Of a stretch of 43,646 bases of DNA, positions 24,297-34,118 are shown piece after piece. The notes below the pieces were generated by a model, which was given only the letters and a program-made list of their open reading frames with translations, did no database searches and was not told the DNA's origin. The position numbers and the translations under genes were made by a program. Each line of letters opens with the position of its first letter. Position 1 is the stretch's first letter. Source of the stretch: Gloeocapsopsis crepidinum LEGE 06123 (lineage in GTDB: Bacteria; Cyanobacteriota; Cyanobacteriia; Cyanobacteriales; Chroococcidiopsidaceae); the NCBI RefSeq assembly GCF_015207655.1, contig NZ_JADEWN010000054.1, positions 1-43,646 on the forward strand, given 5' to 3'.

Positions 24297-25400
24297 TTGT
24301 TAGCTGAACGTGCTTACTGGCTTGCTTGGTCACAAATTAGTGGAGTTGGTCCAGTTTTGTTGCAACGATTGCAACAGCATTTTGGAACTTTAGCGACAGC
24401 ATGGGATGCGAAAGAACACGAGTTACAGCAAGTTGAAGGTTTTGGAGTTCAGACAATTGCAGCAGTCAGTGCAGGGCGATCGCATCTTCACCCAGAACAG
24501 CTTTTACTCGAACACCAACAACAAAACATCAATTTCTGGACACCTGTTGATACCGATTACCCTCAATTATTGTTAGAAATTCCTAGTCCACCACCAATAT
24601 TGTACTATCGTGGTAATGTCGAGCTTCAGGAAAATTTTGGGCAAAAATCCCTGATTAGTATTGTCGGTACGCGCAATCCTTCAGAATATGGCAAGCGGTG
24701 GACGCGCAAACTGAGTACTGCTTTAGCAAGAAATGGGTTTACAGTTGTTTCCGGTTTAGCAGATGGAATTGATACCGAAGCACATCACAGCTGCTTAGCA
24801 GCTGGAGGCAGAACAATTGCGGTATTGGGGACTGGTGTTGATGTTGTGTATCCATCCCGAAATCGCGATCTTTATCAGCAAATTCTCTATCAAGGGTTAG
24901 TTGTGAGCGAGTATCCTGCTAAGACACCACCAGATCGCGCTCACTTTCCTCGTCGTAATCGGATTATCGCAGGTCTGACTCGTGCAGTATTAGTTCTAGA
25001 AGCACCGACACGTTCAGGTGCATTAATTACTGCACATTATGCAAATGAATTTTGTCGCGATGTTTACGCATTACCAGGTTCTTTAGATAATCCGCGATCG
25101 CTTGGCTGCTTGGAATTATTACATAAAGGCGCTGGAGTTATTTTAGGCGAAGATTCTTTACTAGAAATGCTAGGCTCAATGCCACAAATTGATCAGGCAC
25201 TACCTCCAGCAACACAACTACCAGAATTAGCACCAGAGTTGGAGACAGTCTTTAGAGCAATCGCTGCTGAATCTATGCCATTCGACTTGATTGTACAACA
25301 AACTGGTTTCTCGGCGAGTCAAGTTTCGAGCGCACTTCTACAACTAGAACTTGTCGGGCTAGTGTCTCAATTACCTGGAATGCGCTATCAGCAGTGCTAA
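24297..25400 (+). CDS. dprA: DNA-processing protein DprA
   Basis: 367 aa. An N-terminal helix-hairpin-helix-like part ([19 protein letters not shown]) leads to the Rossmann core: [58 protein letters not shown] and [14 protein letters not shown]-terminal winged-helix (DML1-like) ends the protein. DprA loads RecA on incoming single-stranded DNA during natural transformation. The start is a TTG at 24297 with GAGG eight bases upstream; no ATG lies nearby. The stop overlaps the stop of the convergent cyclase gene by three bases. Confidence 0.95.
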   Translation: MLAERAYWLAWSQISGVGPVLLQRLQQHFGTLATAWDAKEHELQQVEGFGVQTIAAVSAGRSHLHPEQLLLEHQQQNINFWTPVDTDYPQLLLEIPSPPPILYYRGNVELQENFGQKSLISIVGTRNPSEYGKRWTRKLSTALARNGFTVVSGLADGIDTEAHHSCLAAGGRTIAVLGTGVDVVYPSRNRDLYQQILYQGLVVSEYPAKTPPDRAHFPRRNRIIAGLTRAVLVLEAPTRSGALITAHYANEFCRDVYALPGSLDNPRSLGCLELLHKGAGVILGEDSLLEMLGSMPQIDQALPPATQLPELAPELETVFRAIAAESMPFDLIVQQTGFSASQVSSALLQLELVGLVSQLPGMRYQQC

Positions 25401-26584
25401 GGCGTATAAACACTGTATCGATTGCGTCCTTCCCGCTTCGCCTGATATAGCGCTTTATCTGCAAATGCAATTGCAGTCTTCCATGAAGTATCAAGTTGTG
25501 GTACGGTGCAGGTAATTCCTAGACTTAAGGTGACGCGATCGCTCACTAATGATTGGTTGTGGGGAATATTGAGGCTGTAAATTTCAGTTACGATTGCTTC
25601 TGCAACTTTTTTAGCTCCTTTGATTGAAGTGTAAGGCAATGTGACGGCAAACTCTTCACCTCCATATCGAGCAACTAAGTCTGTGGGGCGGTTTAAGACA
25701 GAACTAATTGCTTGAGCAATTTTCCACAAACATTCATCGCCTGCTTGATGTCCATAGTAATCGTTATAAGGCTTGAAGTGATCGACATCAATTAAAATCA
25801 GCGCTAAAGATTGCTGTTGGTGTGCCAAAAACTGCCACTGTTGCTGCCAATACTCATCAAAGCGACGGCGGTTGGCAACGAGTGTTAAGTTATCTACAAT
25901 TGCTAGTCGGAGTAGTTCGCGATTTGCTTCTTCTAAGGCGGCTGTTCGTTGGGCAACCTTCATCTCAAGGGTGTATGTATACTCTTCTAACTGGAGTTTA
26001 ACTTGCTCTAAGCGATCCAGAGTGTGGGCGAGTTCAAGTTGCTGTTGTTGAATTGTGTTGATGTCTCGGTAAGAACGCAGTGCTGCAATTACTGTTGTTA
26101 ATAGTTTTTGACGAGTGAGTTCTATTTTGAGTTTATAGTCATTGATATCGTAATTTAAAATAACAGATTCTTCAGGAGCTTCGCCAGGATGTCCTGTGCG
26201 CAAAATAATACGGACATGCTGATTTTTGAGTTCTTCGCGAATATACTGAACAACTTGCAATCCAGCATCGTTCGTTTCCATCACTACATCTAGCAAGATT
26301 AGCGCAGCATCAGAGTGAGCGATCGCTAGTAATTCTTTCGCCTCTTTACCTGAGTACGCAGACAAAAATGCGAGTTTTCTGTTCTCAAACTGAACGTTAT
26401 TGAGTGCCAGTTGCGTTGCTCGATGCACATCAGGTTCGTCGTCTACAATGATGACATTCCAACTATTTGGAATTGGCGTCTGCGCCGCTGTCCCAGTTTC
26501 ATCGCCAAAGCAGATCTCATCATCCTGCAAGAAAATGACATCTTGTTGAGATTGATTCTGCAATTTAGGGTTGGTAGGAAACAT
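25397..26584 (-). CDS. Response regulator with GGDEF diguanylate cyclase domain
   Basis: 395 aa from the ATG at 26584 (a TTG three bases earlier is less likely). The receiver domain has [12 protein letters not shown], phosphoacceptor in [12 protein letters not shown], and T/K in LRTGHPG and YKLK. A coiled-coil linker of about 60 residues follows. The GGDEF domain has [32 protein letters not shown] and GGEEF, with a canonical inhibitory I-site RPTD five residues before GGEEF. So the cyclase should be active and feedback-inhibited, and should make c-di-GMP when its receiver is phosphorylated. It is the last gene of the FIST-kinase-cyclase cassette. Confidence 0.93.
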   Translation of the reverse strand: MFPTNPKLQNQSQQDVIFLQDDEICFGDETGTAAQTPIPNSWNVIIVDDEPDVHRATQLALNNVQFENRKLAFLSAYSGKEAKELLAIAHSDAALILLDVVMETNDAGLQVVQYIREELKNQHVRIILRTGHPGEAPEESVILNYDINDYKLKIELTRQKLLTTVIAALRSYRDINTIQQQQLELAHTLDRLEQVKLQLEEYTYTLEMKVAQRTAALEEANRELLRLAIVDNLTLVANRRRFDEYWQQQWQFLAHQQQSLALILIDVDHFKPYNDYYGHQAGDECLWKIAQAISSVLNRPTDLVARYGGEEFAVTLPYTSIKGAKKVAEAIVTEIYSLNIPHNQSLVSDRVTLSLGITCTVPQLDTSWKTAIAFADKALYQAKREGRNRYSVYTP

Positions 26585-26612
26585 CAATGGCTACTATTGT
26601 TAAGTTGAAGGC

Positions 26613-27593
26613 TCAAGTCACTGAAGTAGGAAGTTCAATTGTAAATAGCGTGCCCTTCCCCACCTCGCTTTGAACAGCAATCCTGCCTTGTAATTTTTGA
26701 GTAACTAGGTTGTAAGTAATATGCAATCCTAATCCTGATCCTCCTTTCTCTCTGGCAGTTGTAAAAAAGGGTTCAAAGATTTTTTCTAAGATTTGTGTAG
26801 GGATACCACAGCCGTCGTCGCGGTACTGAATCACGATTTGGTCGTTATATTTTGTCACATCAAAACGCAAATGACCTTTTGCTTGTTGTGAGTAGCCATG
26901 AATCAGTGAATTTGTCATTAAATTAGTCACTACTTGAGCTAATGCACCAGGATAGCTGTGAATCGCGATCGCATCGTTGCCTTCAATTGTTACGGTGTGT
27001 AAGTCTTTTCTAAATTGAGGAGAAAGACTGATCGCTACTTCCTCAAGGTAATGCTTAACAGAAAACGTGCGTTGCTCTAGGCTTGATTGATCGACAGCAA
27101 CTTGTTTGAAGCTTTGCACCAATTCACCCGCACGATTGAGGTTATTTAAAATTAAGTTAGTACTTTCTTTGGCAATATCTAAGTAATTATTTAATGTCGA
27201 ACGCTTGAGTTGTCCTGTCTTGACTGTCATCATAAGCGATCGCGTTTCATCCATTAAAGTTGAGGCAAGGGTGACGCTAGTTCCGACTGGAGTACTAATT
27301 TCATGGGCAACACCTGCAACCAAACTACCTAAAGCAGCCATTTTCTCAGTTTCGACTAGCTTATCTTTCATCTTCGTCAGTTCATTAAATGCTTGTTCTA
27401 AATCACTACTCTTTTTTTCGAGAATACTTTGATATTCTTGCAAGTCGCAAATGACACGTTTGAGCAGAAATTCCTTGCTACGATTCGTTGCTTCTAACCT
27501 AGCGCGATCGACTTCCGAACGTTCTAACTTCTTTTTAAGAATGCGGATTTCTTTATTTAGTTGTTTAATCTCAAGCTCAAATTTTGGAGACAT
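26613..27593 (-). CDS. Soluble sensor histidine kinase of FIST cassette
   Basis: 326 aa with no membrane segment. An N-terminal coiled coil (about 1-85, alternating Lys/Glu/Leu) leads to an H-box LGSLVAGVAHEISTPVGT, with the phosphorylated histidine near residue 97. The ATPase domain shows an N-box (VVTNLMTNSLIHGY), DDGCGIP, FEPFFTTARE and GGSGLGLHITYNL. It has no sensory domain of its own, so it probably takes its signal from the FIST protein encoded 6 bases upstream and passes phosphate to the REC-GGDEF protein about 28 bases downstream (inference from context). Confidence 0.92.
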   Translation of the reverse strand: MSPKFELEIKQLNKEIRILKKKLERSEVDRARLEATNRSKEFLLKRVICDLQEYQSILEKKSSDLEQAFNELTKMKDKLVETEKMAALGSLVAGVAHEISTPVGTSVTLASTLMDETRSLMMTVKTGQLKRSTLNNYLDIAKESTNLILNNLNRAGELVQSFKQVAVDQSSLEQRTFSVKHYLEEVAISLSPQFRKDLHTVTIEGNDAIAIHSYPGALAQVVTNLMTNSLIHGYSQQAKGHLRFDVTKYNDQIVIQYRDDGCGIPTQILEKIFEPFFTTAREKGGSGLGLHITYNLVTQKLQGRIAVQSEVGKGTLFTIELPTSVT

Positions 27594-27599
27594 AAGCTA

Positions 27600-28748
27600 T
27601 CATTGGCTGCCAATCAATAAAGTGACAAATGTCGTATTGTGGAAAAAAGTTTGTCCTGTGTCGCTCAGTGGTGCAATCTCTCCATAAGTGTAAAAACCGC
27701 ACCCTGTTATGACTTGTTTTGAGGAGTGAGCGATCGCTTGGTATTCTTCATTTGCCCGTGTACCTAAAATGTGCCGTCGCCAAGCACACGAGAAAAATAT
27801 TGCGGCGTCTGGTGCTTGACCAGGATATTTTGCCCATGCTTCTGTAGAAGCCGTTTGTGAAGCCATAACAACATCATCAATAGAAGCATCTGTAATCTGC
27901 ACAACCGAATGCTCAGGGATATCTCCTGAAACAGTAATGCTACCTCGTTCTAAATCGTGACCTACTGATCCTCTTAAAAAAAATTGCTCTTGACCAGGTG
28001 GAAACACAGCAAGTGGGTAAACAGCATCAGGCGCTGAATTGTTTAAATAATAGTGATAGAAATCTAGAGCGGGCTTACCATCAATTTCATAAATAATATT
28101 TTTGTTGACTTTCGTAATGAGACTGCGTTTGCCAATAGGACGCCACCCACCCGCCACACCATAGGAAAAGAATAGTTTTCCGGCAACAAGAAGTACAGGA
28201 ACTGCGTCACTCAAAACCTCTGTGTTGAAGAATTGATAAGTACGTTTGTATTGCCATTGATCTGCAGCAGCGCCACCAAAGATCGGGATTGTTCCTAAAG
28301 CTGCTTTTAGCCCTTGCAAAATCGAAACTGTGGAGGTAGTTAAACTCTCTGGCACAGTAATACACAATTGAATAGGTAAAGTGAGGCGGTGTTTTGCCGT
28401 TTCAACTGCTTGTCGAGCGATCGCCTCTGGGTTTTGAGACACATTGCGCCCAATAGATGCTCGAAATTCTATATCGTCTGCACAAAAAAGCATCAGTGTC
28501 AGCGAGTCTTGCTGAAATTCTAAAACTGAGGAAATTTCACCATCTGTTGTTCCTCCAATCAATTCAATCTTAGGAAAGGCTTCATTAATCTGTTGCAGAA
28601 TTAAATGATGATCGAAGTCGATTGCAGCAAATAAAAGTCCTGCTTGTGGTGTCTGGTCTGCTAGAGTACTCTGACACTGTTGTATAACTTCCTTGACAGC
28701 TTCTAGCGAATCAGGATCGCTACTATGACCAATCGCTACTTTTAACAT
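27600..28748 (-). CDS. FIST domain sensor protein
   Basis: 382 aa. A FIST N-terminal domain (about 30-215; FPKIELIGGTTDGEISS, PIFGGAAADQWQY) is followed by a FIST C-terminal domain (about 220-365; GKPALDFYHYYLN, PLAVFPPGQ, SCAWRRHILGTRANEEYQ and TGCGFYTYGEIAPL). FIST proteins are cytosolic sensors thought to bind small ligands such as amino acids and usually sit beside kinases or cyclases, as here. It is the first gene of the cassette, with only 6 bases before the kinase start. No DNA-binding or membrane part is present. Confidence 0.92.
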   Translation of the reverse strand: MLKVAIGHSSDPDSLEAVKEVIQQCQSTLADQTPQAGLLFAAIDFDHHLILQQINEAFPKIELIGGTTDGEISSVLEFQQDSLTLMLFCADDIEFRASIGRNVSQNPEAIARQAVETAKHRLTLPIQLCITVPESLTTSTVSILQGLKAALGTIPIFGGAAADQWQYKRTYQFFNTEVLSDAVPVLLVAGKLFFSYGVAGGWRPIGKRSLITKVNKNIIYEIDGKPALDFYHYYLNNSAPDAVYPLAVFPPGQEQFFLRGSVGHDLERGSITVSGDIPEHSVVQITDASIDDVVMASQTASTEAWAKYPGQAPDAAIFFSCAWRRHILGTRANEEYQAIAHSSKQVITGCGFYTYGEIAPLSDTGQTFFHNTTFVTLLIGSQ

Positions 28749-29295
28749 TGTTAATAAACTGCTGTGATCGCAATGTAAACTTTAGCTATCAAGTAAGTCG
28801 AGTAGGGGTAGGTATCTTGCCTGCCCCATAGTGTGTATTTCATTTGTTAACTACTTAGATACCTTCACAAGACTATAGTTCCCCAAAACATTGAGCAGTT
28901 ATCATTAAGCACACTTGAAATATAGAAAAAATTATCGAAACTTGCGATCGCATCTGATTTTTTACATTAAGAAATTTTGTTATGTCATTTCACGAGATGG
29001 CAGCTAACAATAAATTTGTCCCTATTTCTGAAGCTACTTGTTTGTAACCAAATTAAAGTTGAACGATCTCAAGTTAGCGTCCTACTGACAAACATTGTGT
29101 GTTTTTTTCGATCAAGTTTTATGGGTACAAAAGACTTCTGATATACAGACTAAAAACTCTTCCTACCCGTTTATAGAAGTCTAAGAATTAGAGTAATGGA
29201 AATAAAGTTTAGGACATTCTAGAAGCTTAGAGCCAATACCTCAACTAGCTTTTAGTCCTAACTTCTGACTCCTGCTATAGTTCAAACTACTGAAA
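28749..29295. other. Gap between FIST cassette promoter and petCA terminator
   Basis: About 550 bases without a gene. It holds a copy of the AGGCATCTTGCCT-type hairpin (28805-28827) and one HIP1-like site near 28945. The FIST cassette promoter should be at the left edge. No ORF or RNA gene was seen in the remainder. Confidence 0.5.
28805..28827. repeat. Dispersed hairpin repeat, copy 1 (ggtatcttgcc type)
   Basis: ggggtaggta (28805-28814) pairs with tgcctgcccc (28818-28827), with two G-U pairs. The core aggtatcttgcct is shared, with one change, with copies at 31624-31636 and, inverted, 37299-37311. Confidence 0.65.
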
Positions 29296-29299
29296 TAAA

Positions 29300-29328
29300 C
29301 AAAAAGGACAGGCAAAACCCGTCCTCAA
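29300..29328 (-). terminator. Terminator of petC-petA
   Basis: On the minus strand aggacggg pairs with cctgtcct (one G-U) around a short loop, followed by tttttg. It lies 25-50 bases after the petA stop. Confidence 0.75.
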
Positions 29329-29352
29329 AGGAGAATTCAATTAAACTCAAGT

Positions 29353-30333
29353 TTAGAAATTCATTTCTGCTGCTTGGACTTTCTCAACTTGCTTTTTCTT
29401 CAGTACTAATAGTACTTGACATAGCATAATTGCGGCTAAAAATGCCATCAACCATTGAATTCTTGCGGCACTTTGGAGCACAATTTCACCGTCGTCTTGA
29501 CCAAAGCCACCCACGTTCGGGTTATCAGTCAAAGCATCGCCAGCTGCTACTGTTTGTCCTTCAAAGACAATCAGTTTTGGTCCTAGAGGAATTGTCTCAA
29601 CTACTGTTTCACCTGAATCAGCATTAATGGTGACTTGGTACTGTGTTGTTCCGTTTTCATCAGTGCTTTGAGCAATTTTAGCAATTGTCCCTGCTGCCGA
29701 GGCATTGTAGACCGAGTTATTACTTTTCTCGCCTGTCGGATAAACTTGACCTCGTCCGCGATTACCACCTACATGAACAGGATATTTGCCAAAGTGAATA
29801 TTTTTGTCTGATCTTGGATCAGGTGATAATACTGGAAAGACGATTTCTTGATACTGCTCGCCTGGTAAAGGTCCAACAATGACAATATTGTCTTTATCTT
29901 CGCTGTAAGGCTGGAAGTATAGATCGCCGACTTTTTCTTTCATCTCCTCCGAAATGCGTTCAGGAGGGGCAATCTTAAAGCCTTCCGGTAACATCAATAC
30001 TGCGCCTACATTTAAGCCACCCAGAGAACCGTCGCTGAGTACCTGCTGAGTGTTTGTATCGTAGGGAATTTTCACAACTGCTTCAAATACAGTGTCGGGA
30101 AGTACAGATTGCGGTATTTCTACTTCTGTGGTTTTAGCAGCTAGGTGACAGTTAGCACAAACAATTCTCCCTGTAGGTTCGCGAGGAGTTTCAGGATAGG
30201 TTTGCTGTGCCCAAAAAGGATAAGCAGCAGCTGACTGGGGAAGCACCAGATCGCTTGCTAGCAGGAAGGTGACAGTAGCGATCGCGATAACTAGCGTATT
30301 CACAATCGCTTTTGTTGATAACACTTTTTTCAT
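29353..30333 (-). CDS. petA: Cytochrome f, apoprotein precursor
   Basis: 326 aa from the ATG at 30333. An upstream TTG (30369) would add 12 residues, but the ATG gives a normal signal peptide. Residues 1-37 form the signal (LPQSAAA at the cut). The mature protein begins YPFWAQQ, whose first tyrosine is the axial heme ligand, and CANCH (59-63) binds heme c covalently. The large thylakoid-lumen domain ends in a membrane anchor (about 287-306) and the typical tail [15 protein letters not shown]. It carries electrons from the Rieske protein to plastocyanin or cytochrome c6. It is transcribed after petC and ends at a terminator. Confidence 0.97.
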   Translation of the reverse strand: MKKVLSTKAIVNTLVIAIATVTFLLASDLVLPQSAAAYPFWAQQTYPETPREPTGRIVCANCHLAAKTTEVEIPQSVLPDTVFEAVVKIPYDTNTQQVLSDGSLGGLNVGAVLMLPEGFKIAPPERISEEMKEKVGDLYFQPYSEDKDNIVIVGPLPGEQYQEIVFPVLSPDPRSDKNIHFGKYPVHVGGNRGRGQVYPTGEKSNNSVYNASAAGTIAKIAQSTDENGTTQYQVTINADSGETVVETIPLGPKLIVFEGQTVAAGDALTDNPNVGGFGQDDGEIVLQSAARIQWLMAFLAAIMLCQVLLVLKKKQVEKVQAAEMNF

Positions 30334-30380
30334 CAGTAACCAAACACTTAATTTGTGACGAAGGTGCAAATGTATGGATC

Positions 30381-30410
30381 AGTGGCTAGTATTTAGTGGC
30401 TAGTCACTAG
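30381..30410. repeat. Heptamer-like repeat in petC-petA spacer
   Basis: Two copies of agtggctagt (30381-30390 and 30394-30403, the second preceded by att) are followed by cactag. It resembles the tracts near 14365 and 17727. Confidence 0.55.
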
Positions 30411-30424
30411 AACGCGGCACTTTT

Positions 30425-30964
30425 TTAAGTCCACCAAGGCGATTCACCAGTACGAAAATCTGTTTCAGTCCAAGGCGTGATGGAAATTTTATCGTCTTCT
30501 GGCTTGACATGCACGAGTGCTAACGATAGTGGTGCTGGACCGCGGACAACTTTGCCAGTTTCATCGTACTGCGAGCCATGACAAGGGCACTTAAACTTGT
30601 TTTCCGCTGCATTCCAAGGAACAACACAACCGAGGTGGGTGCACACCGCGTTCATTCCATAATCGCCAATTGCTTCTTTACTTTCAACGACTATGTAAGT
30701 CGGATCGCCTTTAAGTCCTTGGGCGAGTACGCGATCGCCTGGATTGTGCGTTTCTAAGAAGTTACTGACGCTAATATCGTTACCTAGCGCGTCTTTTGCT
30801 TTTACACCACCACCAGCACCACCACTGCTAGGCGGAATAAAGAACTTCACGACCGGATACAATGCTCCTAAAGCTGTTCCGGTGATCGTACCAAAGGTGA
30901 GCAAGTTCATGAATTGACGACGCCCCATATCGGGTACGTCCATGGATTTAGACATTTGAGCCAT
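30425..30964 (-). CDS. petC: Cytochrome b6f Rieske iron-sulfur protein
   Basis: 179 aa. A single N-terminal membrane helix (about 17-40; [19 protein letters not shown]) also carries a twin-arginine-like RRQFM motif, consistent with Tat insertion. The lumenal domain binds the 2Fe-2S cluster via CTHLGC (C, H) and CPCHGSQYD (C, H). It passes electrons from plastoquinol to cytochrome f. The gene precedes petA by about 55-90 bases, the usual petCA order. The spacer holds a low-complexity repeat. The ATG at 30964 is used. The tatC gene about 1 kb away may serve its export. Confidence 0.96.
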   Translation of the reverse strand: MAQMSKSMDVPDMGRRQFMNLLTFGTITGTALGALYPVVKFFIPPSSGGAGGGVKAKDALGNDISVSNFLETHNPGDRVLAQGLKGDPTYIVVESKEAIGDYGMNAVCTHLGCVVPWNAAENKFKCPCHGSQYDETGKVVRGPAPLSLALVHVKPEDDKISITPWTETDFRTGESPWWT

Positions 30965-31195
30965 AATTTCTGCGCTTTGCTTGTATCTTTGTTAACAACG
31001 CTGAGATTTGCTCCCAGAACCTCACTTATCCTCTGTTGAAGTCGGTCTACCACGACTTACTACAACTTTCAAGTCCCTCTTTTAAGAGTTTTTCCAGCTT
31101 TTTTCAGAGGCTCATTACATTTCTTTATATTGGTATCATAACTGAGTTACGCAGCTTTACTTTATAACGAAATGTAAAAGGTCATTGGCAACAAA

Positions 31196-31510
31196 ATGAC
31201 AGGCAAAGAGTTACGCCAGCTATTGTTGAATAAGTGGGGGCGATCGTACGACGTCCAACTACGACGTGTTCAGGGCAAAGTTTTTTTGCAGGTGATGTGG
31301 AAGTACTTAGAACAAGCGTCTTTTCCTCTCACTGAAGCAGAATATCAGGAGCATATGGACGCGATCGCCAATTATCTTCATGCTTTAGGTGGAACGCAGC
31401 AAGTCCAACAATTTATTGCCCAAACTCGCGAACGTCCTCGATTAGGTAAAGCCGTGAGTATTCCTCTAGATTTAGACCTGGGCGAACGTGCTTCGGAATG
31501 GCTACTGTAG
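31196..31510 (+). CDS. DUF3067 family protein
   Basis: 104 aa, matching the cyanobacterial/plastid DUF3067 family from start to end: MTGKELRQLLLNKWGRSYDV, then VFLQVMWKYLEQASFPLTE, and RPRLGKAVSIPLDLD near the end. It is soluble, with no cysteine or signal. Function is not established; distribution in photosynthetic organisms suggests a chloroplast-type housekeeping role. It is divergent from petC with 231 bases between, which should hold both promoters. Confidence 0.9.
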   Translation: MTGKELRQLLLNKWGRSYDVQLRRVQGKVFLQVMWKYLEQASFPLTEAEYQEHMDAIANYLHALGGTQQVQQFIAQTRERPRLGKAVSIPLDLDLGERASEWLL

Positions 31511-31623
31511 AAGAGGTCGGAGGTCAAGTAAAATTTAGTTGAAGCAATGATTCTGGTTTCCTCTATAACGTCCCAACTATATTGACTGTTACTATATAAA
31601 GTCCGTAGGCGAAAAGCTTATGT

Positions 31624-31645
31624 AGGCATCTTGCCTGCGGCAGGC
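31624..31645. repeat. Dispersed hairpin repeat, copy 2 (aggcatcttgcct)
   Basis: aggcatcttgcct (31624-31636) runs into the palindrome gcctgcggcaggc (31633-31645). It is related to the copies at 28805-28827 and 37298-37314. It lies just downstream of the CsaA-like gene and might serve as its terminator, though there is no T-run. Confidence 0.7.
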
Positions 31646-31656
31646 GAGGGAAGAAA

Positions 31657-31989
31657 TTATAAAACTCTGTCACCAAGAGGAACATTGCGATCGGGCTGAA
31701 TGAGTACAACTTGCCCATCGTCTAAGACAACGCCCAAAACTAACACTTCTGACATAAAATTTGCAACTTGACGCGCAGGAAAATTGGTGACAGCTAAAAC
31801 TTGTTTACCTATTAATTCTTCGTGACAATATTTTGTGATTTGAGCGCTAGATTTCTTAACTCCTAACGCGCCAAAATCGATCCACAGTTTATAAGCTGGT
31901 TTTTTAGCTTCTGGAAAATCTGCAACTTCTAACACCTTACCAACGCGAATTTCTACTTTCTCAAAATCGCTGTACGTAATTTCTGTCAT
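31657..31989 (-). CDS. CsaA-like tRNA-binding domain protein
   Basis: 110 aa, a single tRNA-binding OB-fold domain as in CsaA/Ygj[20 protein letters not shown] (about 13-31), [12 protein letters not shown] and [20 protein letters not shown]. CsaA has been described as an export-related chaperone and structurally as an RNA/protein binder. Here the ATG overlaps the tatC stop in ATGA (31986-31989), so translation is coupled to the Tat translocase. The coupling supports a link to export, but the family is also common elsewhere. Length is normal. Confidence 0.9.
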   Translation of the reverse strand: MTEITYSDFEKVEIRVGKVLEVADFPEAKKPAYKLWIDFGALGVKKSSAQITKYCHEELIGKQVLAVTNFPARQVANFMSEVLVLGVVLDDGQVVLIQPDRNVPLGDRVL

Positions 31990-32804
31990 TTTCCAATTAA
32001 CTTAACAGCACCAATGCCACCAAAGTAAAGCCCTAATACTGCGCCAGCCAATAAGCTTTGTGTCAGAGGATCAGTTGAGGGTGTTAATACTGCGCCTAAG
32101 ATGACTCCACCTAAAATAACGTAGCGCCAACCTGACAGCATCTGTTGAGAAGAAACAATGCCTAATGCCCCAAGCAACAGTTGAATCACAGGAATTTGGA
32201 AAGCCAAACCAGTGCTAAACAATAGTAGCAGCACGAACTCAAAGTAGCGGTCAATCGACCACAATTGTTCTACAACATCAGCACCATAGTTAATAAAAAA
32301 CTTCAATGCAGCAGGAATGAGTGCTATGTAAGCAAAAACTAATCCAGCAGCAAACAACACTGTTGAACCTAAAACAATTGGTGCAACTAAGCGGCGTTCG
32401 CGACGTGTTAACCCTGGTAAGACAAACTGAATAACCTGATAAAGCACAAATGGGCTAGCTAAGAGTAACCCACTATATCCCGCTACTTTGATAGAGACAA
32501 AAAAGTATTCTCCTGGCGCTAGCTGCAGAAACTTCACTCCTTGCGCTGGAACTTCAAGCAACTGCACAATCGGCTTAACAGCTATAAAGCAGCCAATCAC
32601 ACCCAACACTACAGCAATTAACGAATAAAAAATCCGCTGTCGTAATTCCTCTAAGTGATCGAACAGCGACATCTCTACTTCATCAGGCAACTCATTATCG
32701 TAGTCTGCCAAATCCTGCTTGTCTATCTCAGGCTGGGTTTCCTGTTCCAAGTCAGTCGTTGGATCGGGCATAGTTGCACTATCTAATTCTGAGGGCGGCG
32801 TCAT
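31986..32804 (-). CDS. tatC: Twin-arginine protein translocase subunit TatC
   Basis: 272 aa. An acidic N-terminal extension of about 45 residues is followed by the TatC hallmark [20 protein letters not shown]. Six membrane helices come next, with the loop [16 protein letters not shown], then [18 protein letters not shown] and [18 protein letters not shown]. TatC recognises twin-arginine signals of folded proteins, in cyanobacteria at the plasma and thylakoid membranes. The extension is longer than in enteric TatC but usual in cyanobacteria. The ATG at 32804 is used. It overlaps the CsaA-like gene by four bases. Confidence 0.95.
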   Translation of the reverse strand: MTPPSELDSATMPDPTTDLEQETQPEIDKQDLADYDNELPDEVEMSLFDHLEELRQRIFYSLIAVVLGVIGCFIAVKPIVQLLEVPAQGVKFLQLAPGEYFFVSIKVAGYSGLLLASPFVLYQVIQFVLPGLTRRERRLVAPIVLGSTVLFAAGLVFAYIALIPAALKFFINYGADVVEQLWSIDRYFEFVLLLLFSTGLAFQIPVIQLLLGALGIVSSQQMLSGWRYVILGGVILGAVLTPSTDPLTQSLLAGAVLGLYFGGIGAVKLIGK

Positions 32805-32965
32805 GAGTCAGCTTCATCGCAAGATTTATTGACTATTTTATCTGTCAGACAGAAGTTCGTAGCCACAACCTACAACACGAGTTTGCTTTGTGCGGACAAA
32901 CTCTGAGTAATTATACTATGACTTGTTTGTGATATAGATGTAGCAATTTCAGGTAATGCTTGATT

Positions 32966-33838
32966 TTACTGGGGTTGACCGTTCTTATCTAAATAACCCT
33001 GTTGCGTCAAAAATGCTTTTAAAGCCGTTGGAAAATTAGGATACTTACCAATCTCTCGATCTTCTTGATAAATCGTCAAGCCCCAATCAGAAGTGCGATC
33101 GTAGTTAGCAAGCATAAATTTCCAGCCTTGTTCGTATTCTCCTAGAAGTAACTTTTGTGCTACATATCCAGCTAAAATTCCATTGACTTCATACTGTTCT
33201 TTTTTACTTTGTAGAAATGCTTGATACATTTCCCAAGCATGAGACCTGAGGTGCTGAGTATAGCTACGAGTAACATCTTCAAATTTGCCATTTGTAAACG
33301 TATAAATTTGAGATGGCGGAAAAGAGCCAGCATAAGAACTGAAGGCATAAAGAAAAGAATTATCTACACTCACAAATTCAAAATTTCCATCTCTATTTAA
33401 ATCTTGAAAGCTTCCTCCACGACTATCGAGAAAACCTGTTTCTGACTTAACGAGTTGATTATTTTGTTGTGTGTAAATGATATAATTAGTACAACAATGA
33501 GCGCCACCACTAAATGTTCTAACGATGACCTCAGGTGTTCCATTACCATCTAAATCTTTCAGAAAAACACCACCAGTAAATTGAGTAAAAACACTAGAGC
33601 TTAATTGAGAAACACCATTGTATGAAATTTGATAGTGTAAATTATCAATTTCATCAAATTCTTCTTTTTTGTTATAGCTAACAGTAACTTCTAGCTTGTC
33701 TAAGCTTAACTTTTCATTTTTGAAGGAAGTAGTATCATAGTCTATATCAATTGCAGTTTTAGCAATTACTGGATTTGTCGTAAATAATAAAGTTAAGAAA
33801 ATAAAATAACTACTTATTTGCTTAATCAGGCTATTCAT
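32966..33838 (-). CDS. Exported protein with calcium-binding-like repeats
   Basis: 290 aa. A signal peptide (about 1-26, ending NPVIAK) directs export. Two segments resemble FG-GAP/VCBS-type loops: FLKDLDGNGTPEVIVRTFSGGAHCCTNYII and FQDLNRDGNFEFVSVDN, each with a DxDGN/NxDGN calcium-like loop. A CC pair sits at GGAHCCTNY. The C-terminal part (about 190-290) is helical. Similar proteins are known in cyanobacteria without a function, and some annotations call them FG-GAP repeat proteins. It stands alone between tatC and a non-coding stretch. Confidence 0.7.
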   Translation of the reverse strand: MNSLIKQISSYFIFLTLLFTTNPVIAKTAIDIDYDTTSFKNEKLSLDKLEVTVSYNKKEEFDEIDNLHYQISYNGVSQLSSSVFTQFTGGVFLKDLDGNGTPEVIVRTFSGGAHCCTNYIIYTQQNNQLVKSETGFLDSRGGSFQDLNRDGNFEFVSVDNSFLYAFSSYAGSFPPSQIYTFTNGKFEDVTRSYTQHLRSHAWEMYQAFLQSKKEQYEVNGILAGYVAQKLLLGEYEQGWKFMLANYDRTSDWGLTIYQEDREIGKYPNFPTALKAFLTQQGYLDKNGQPQ

Positions 33839-33957
33839 AAAGGCGCAAAGCAGAACTATATAAATAATAGTTATTCAAAGATATTTCAAAGTTGGATAAT
33901 CGTCAGCTGTACAATTACATAATTGATAAAAGTCCTCCTGCATGAATTATAGATGCC

Positions 33958-33975
33958 CTCCGACTGAAGTCGGGG
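33958..33975. repeat. Hairpin like the end of an IS200/IS605-type element
   Basis: A ctccgac and gtcgggg stem (seven pairs, one G-U) with loop tgaa. GACTGAAGTC-containing hairpins of this kind are typical of the ends of IS200/IS605 elements. No transposase or tnpB fragment is seen nearby, so this may be a relic or an unrelated hairpin. Confidence 0.4.
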
Positions 33976-34118
33976 CTATTCAAACTAAGTGTACCTTCGT
34001 GCACGACAATAAGACTTTTAAAAGTAAGTCCACAGAGGTAGACCTTATTTGTTTAGCTGCGAATTCATTCACCTAGCATTCTTGATATGTTGATATTGAC
34101 TAGCGATCGCCTCAAGCT

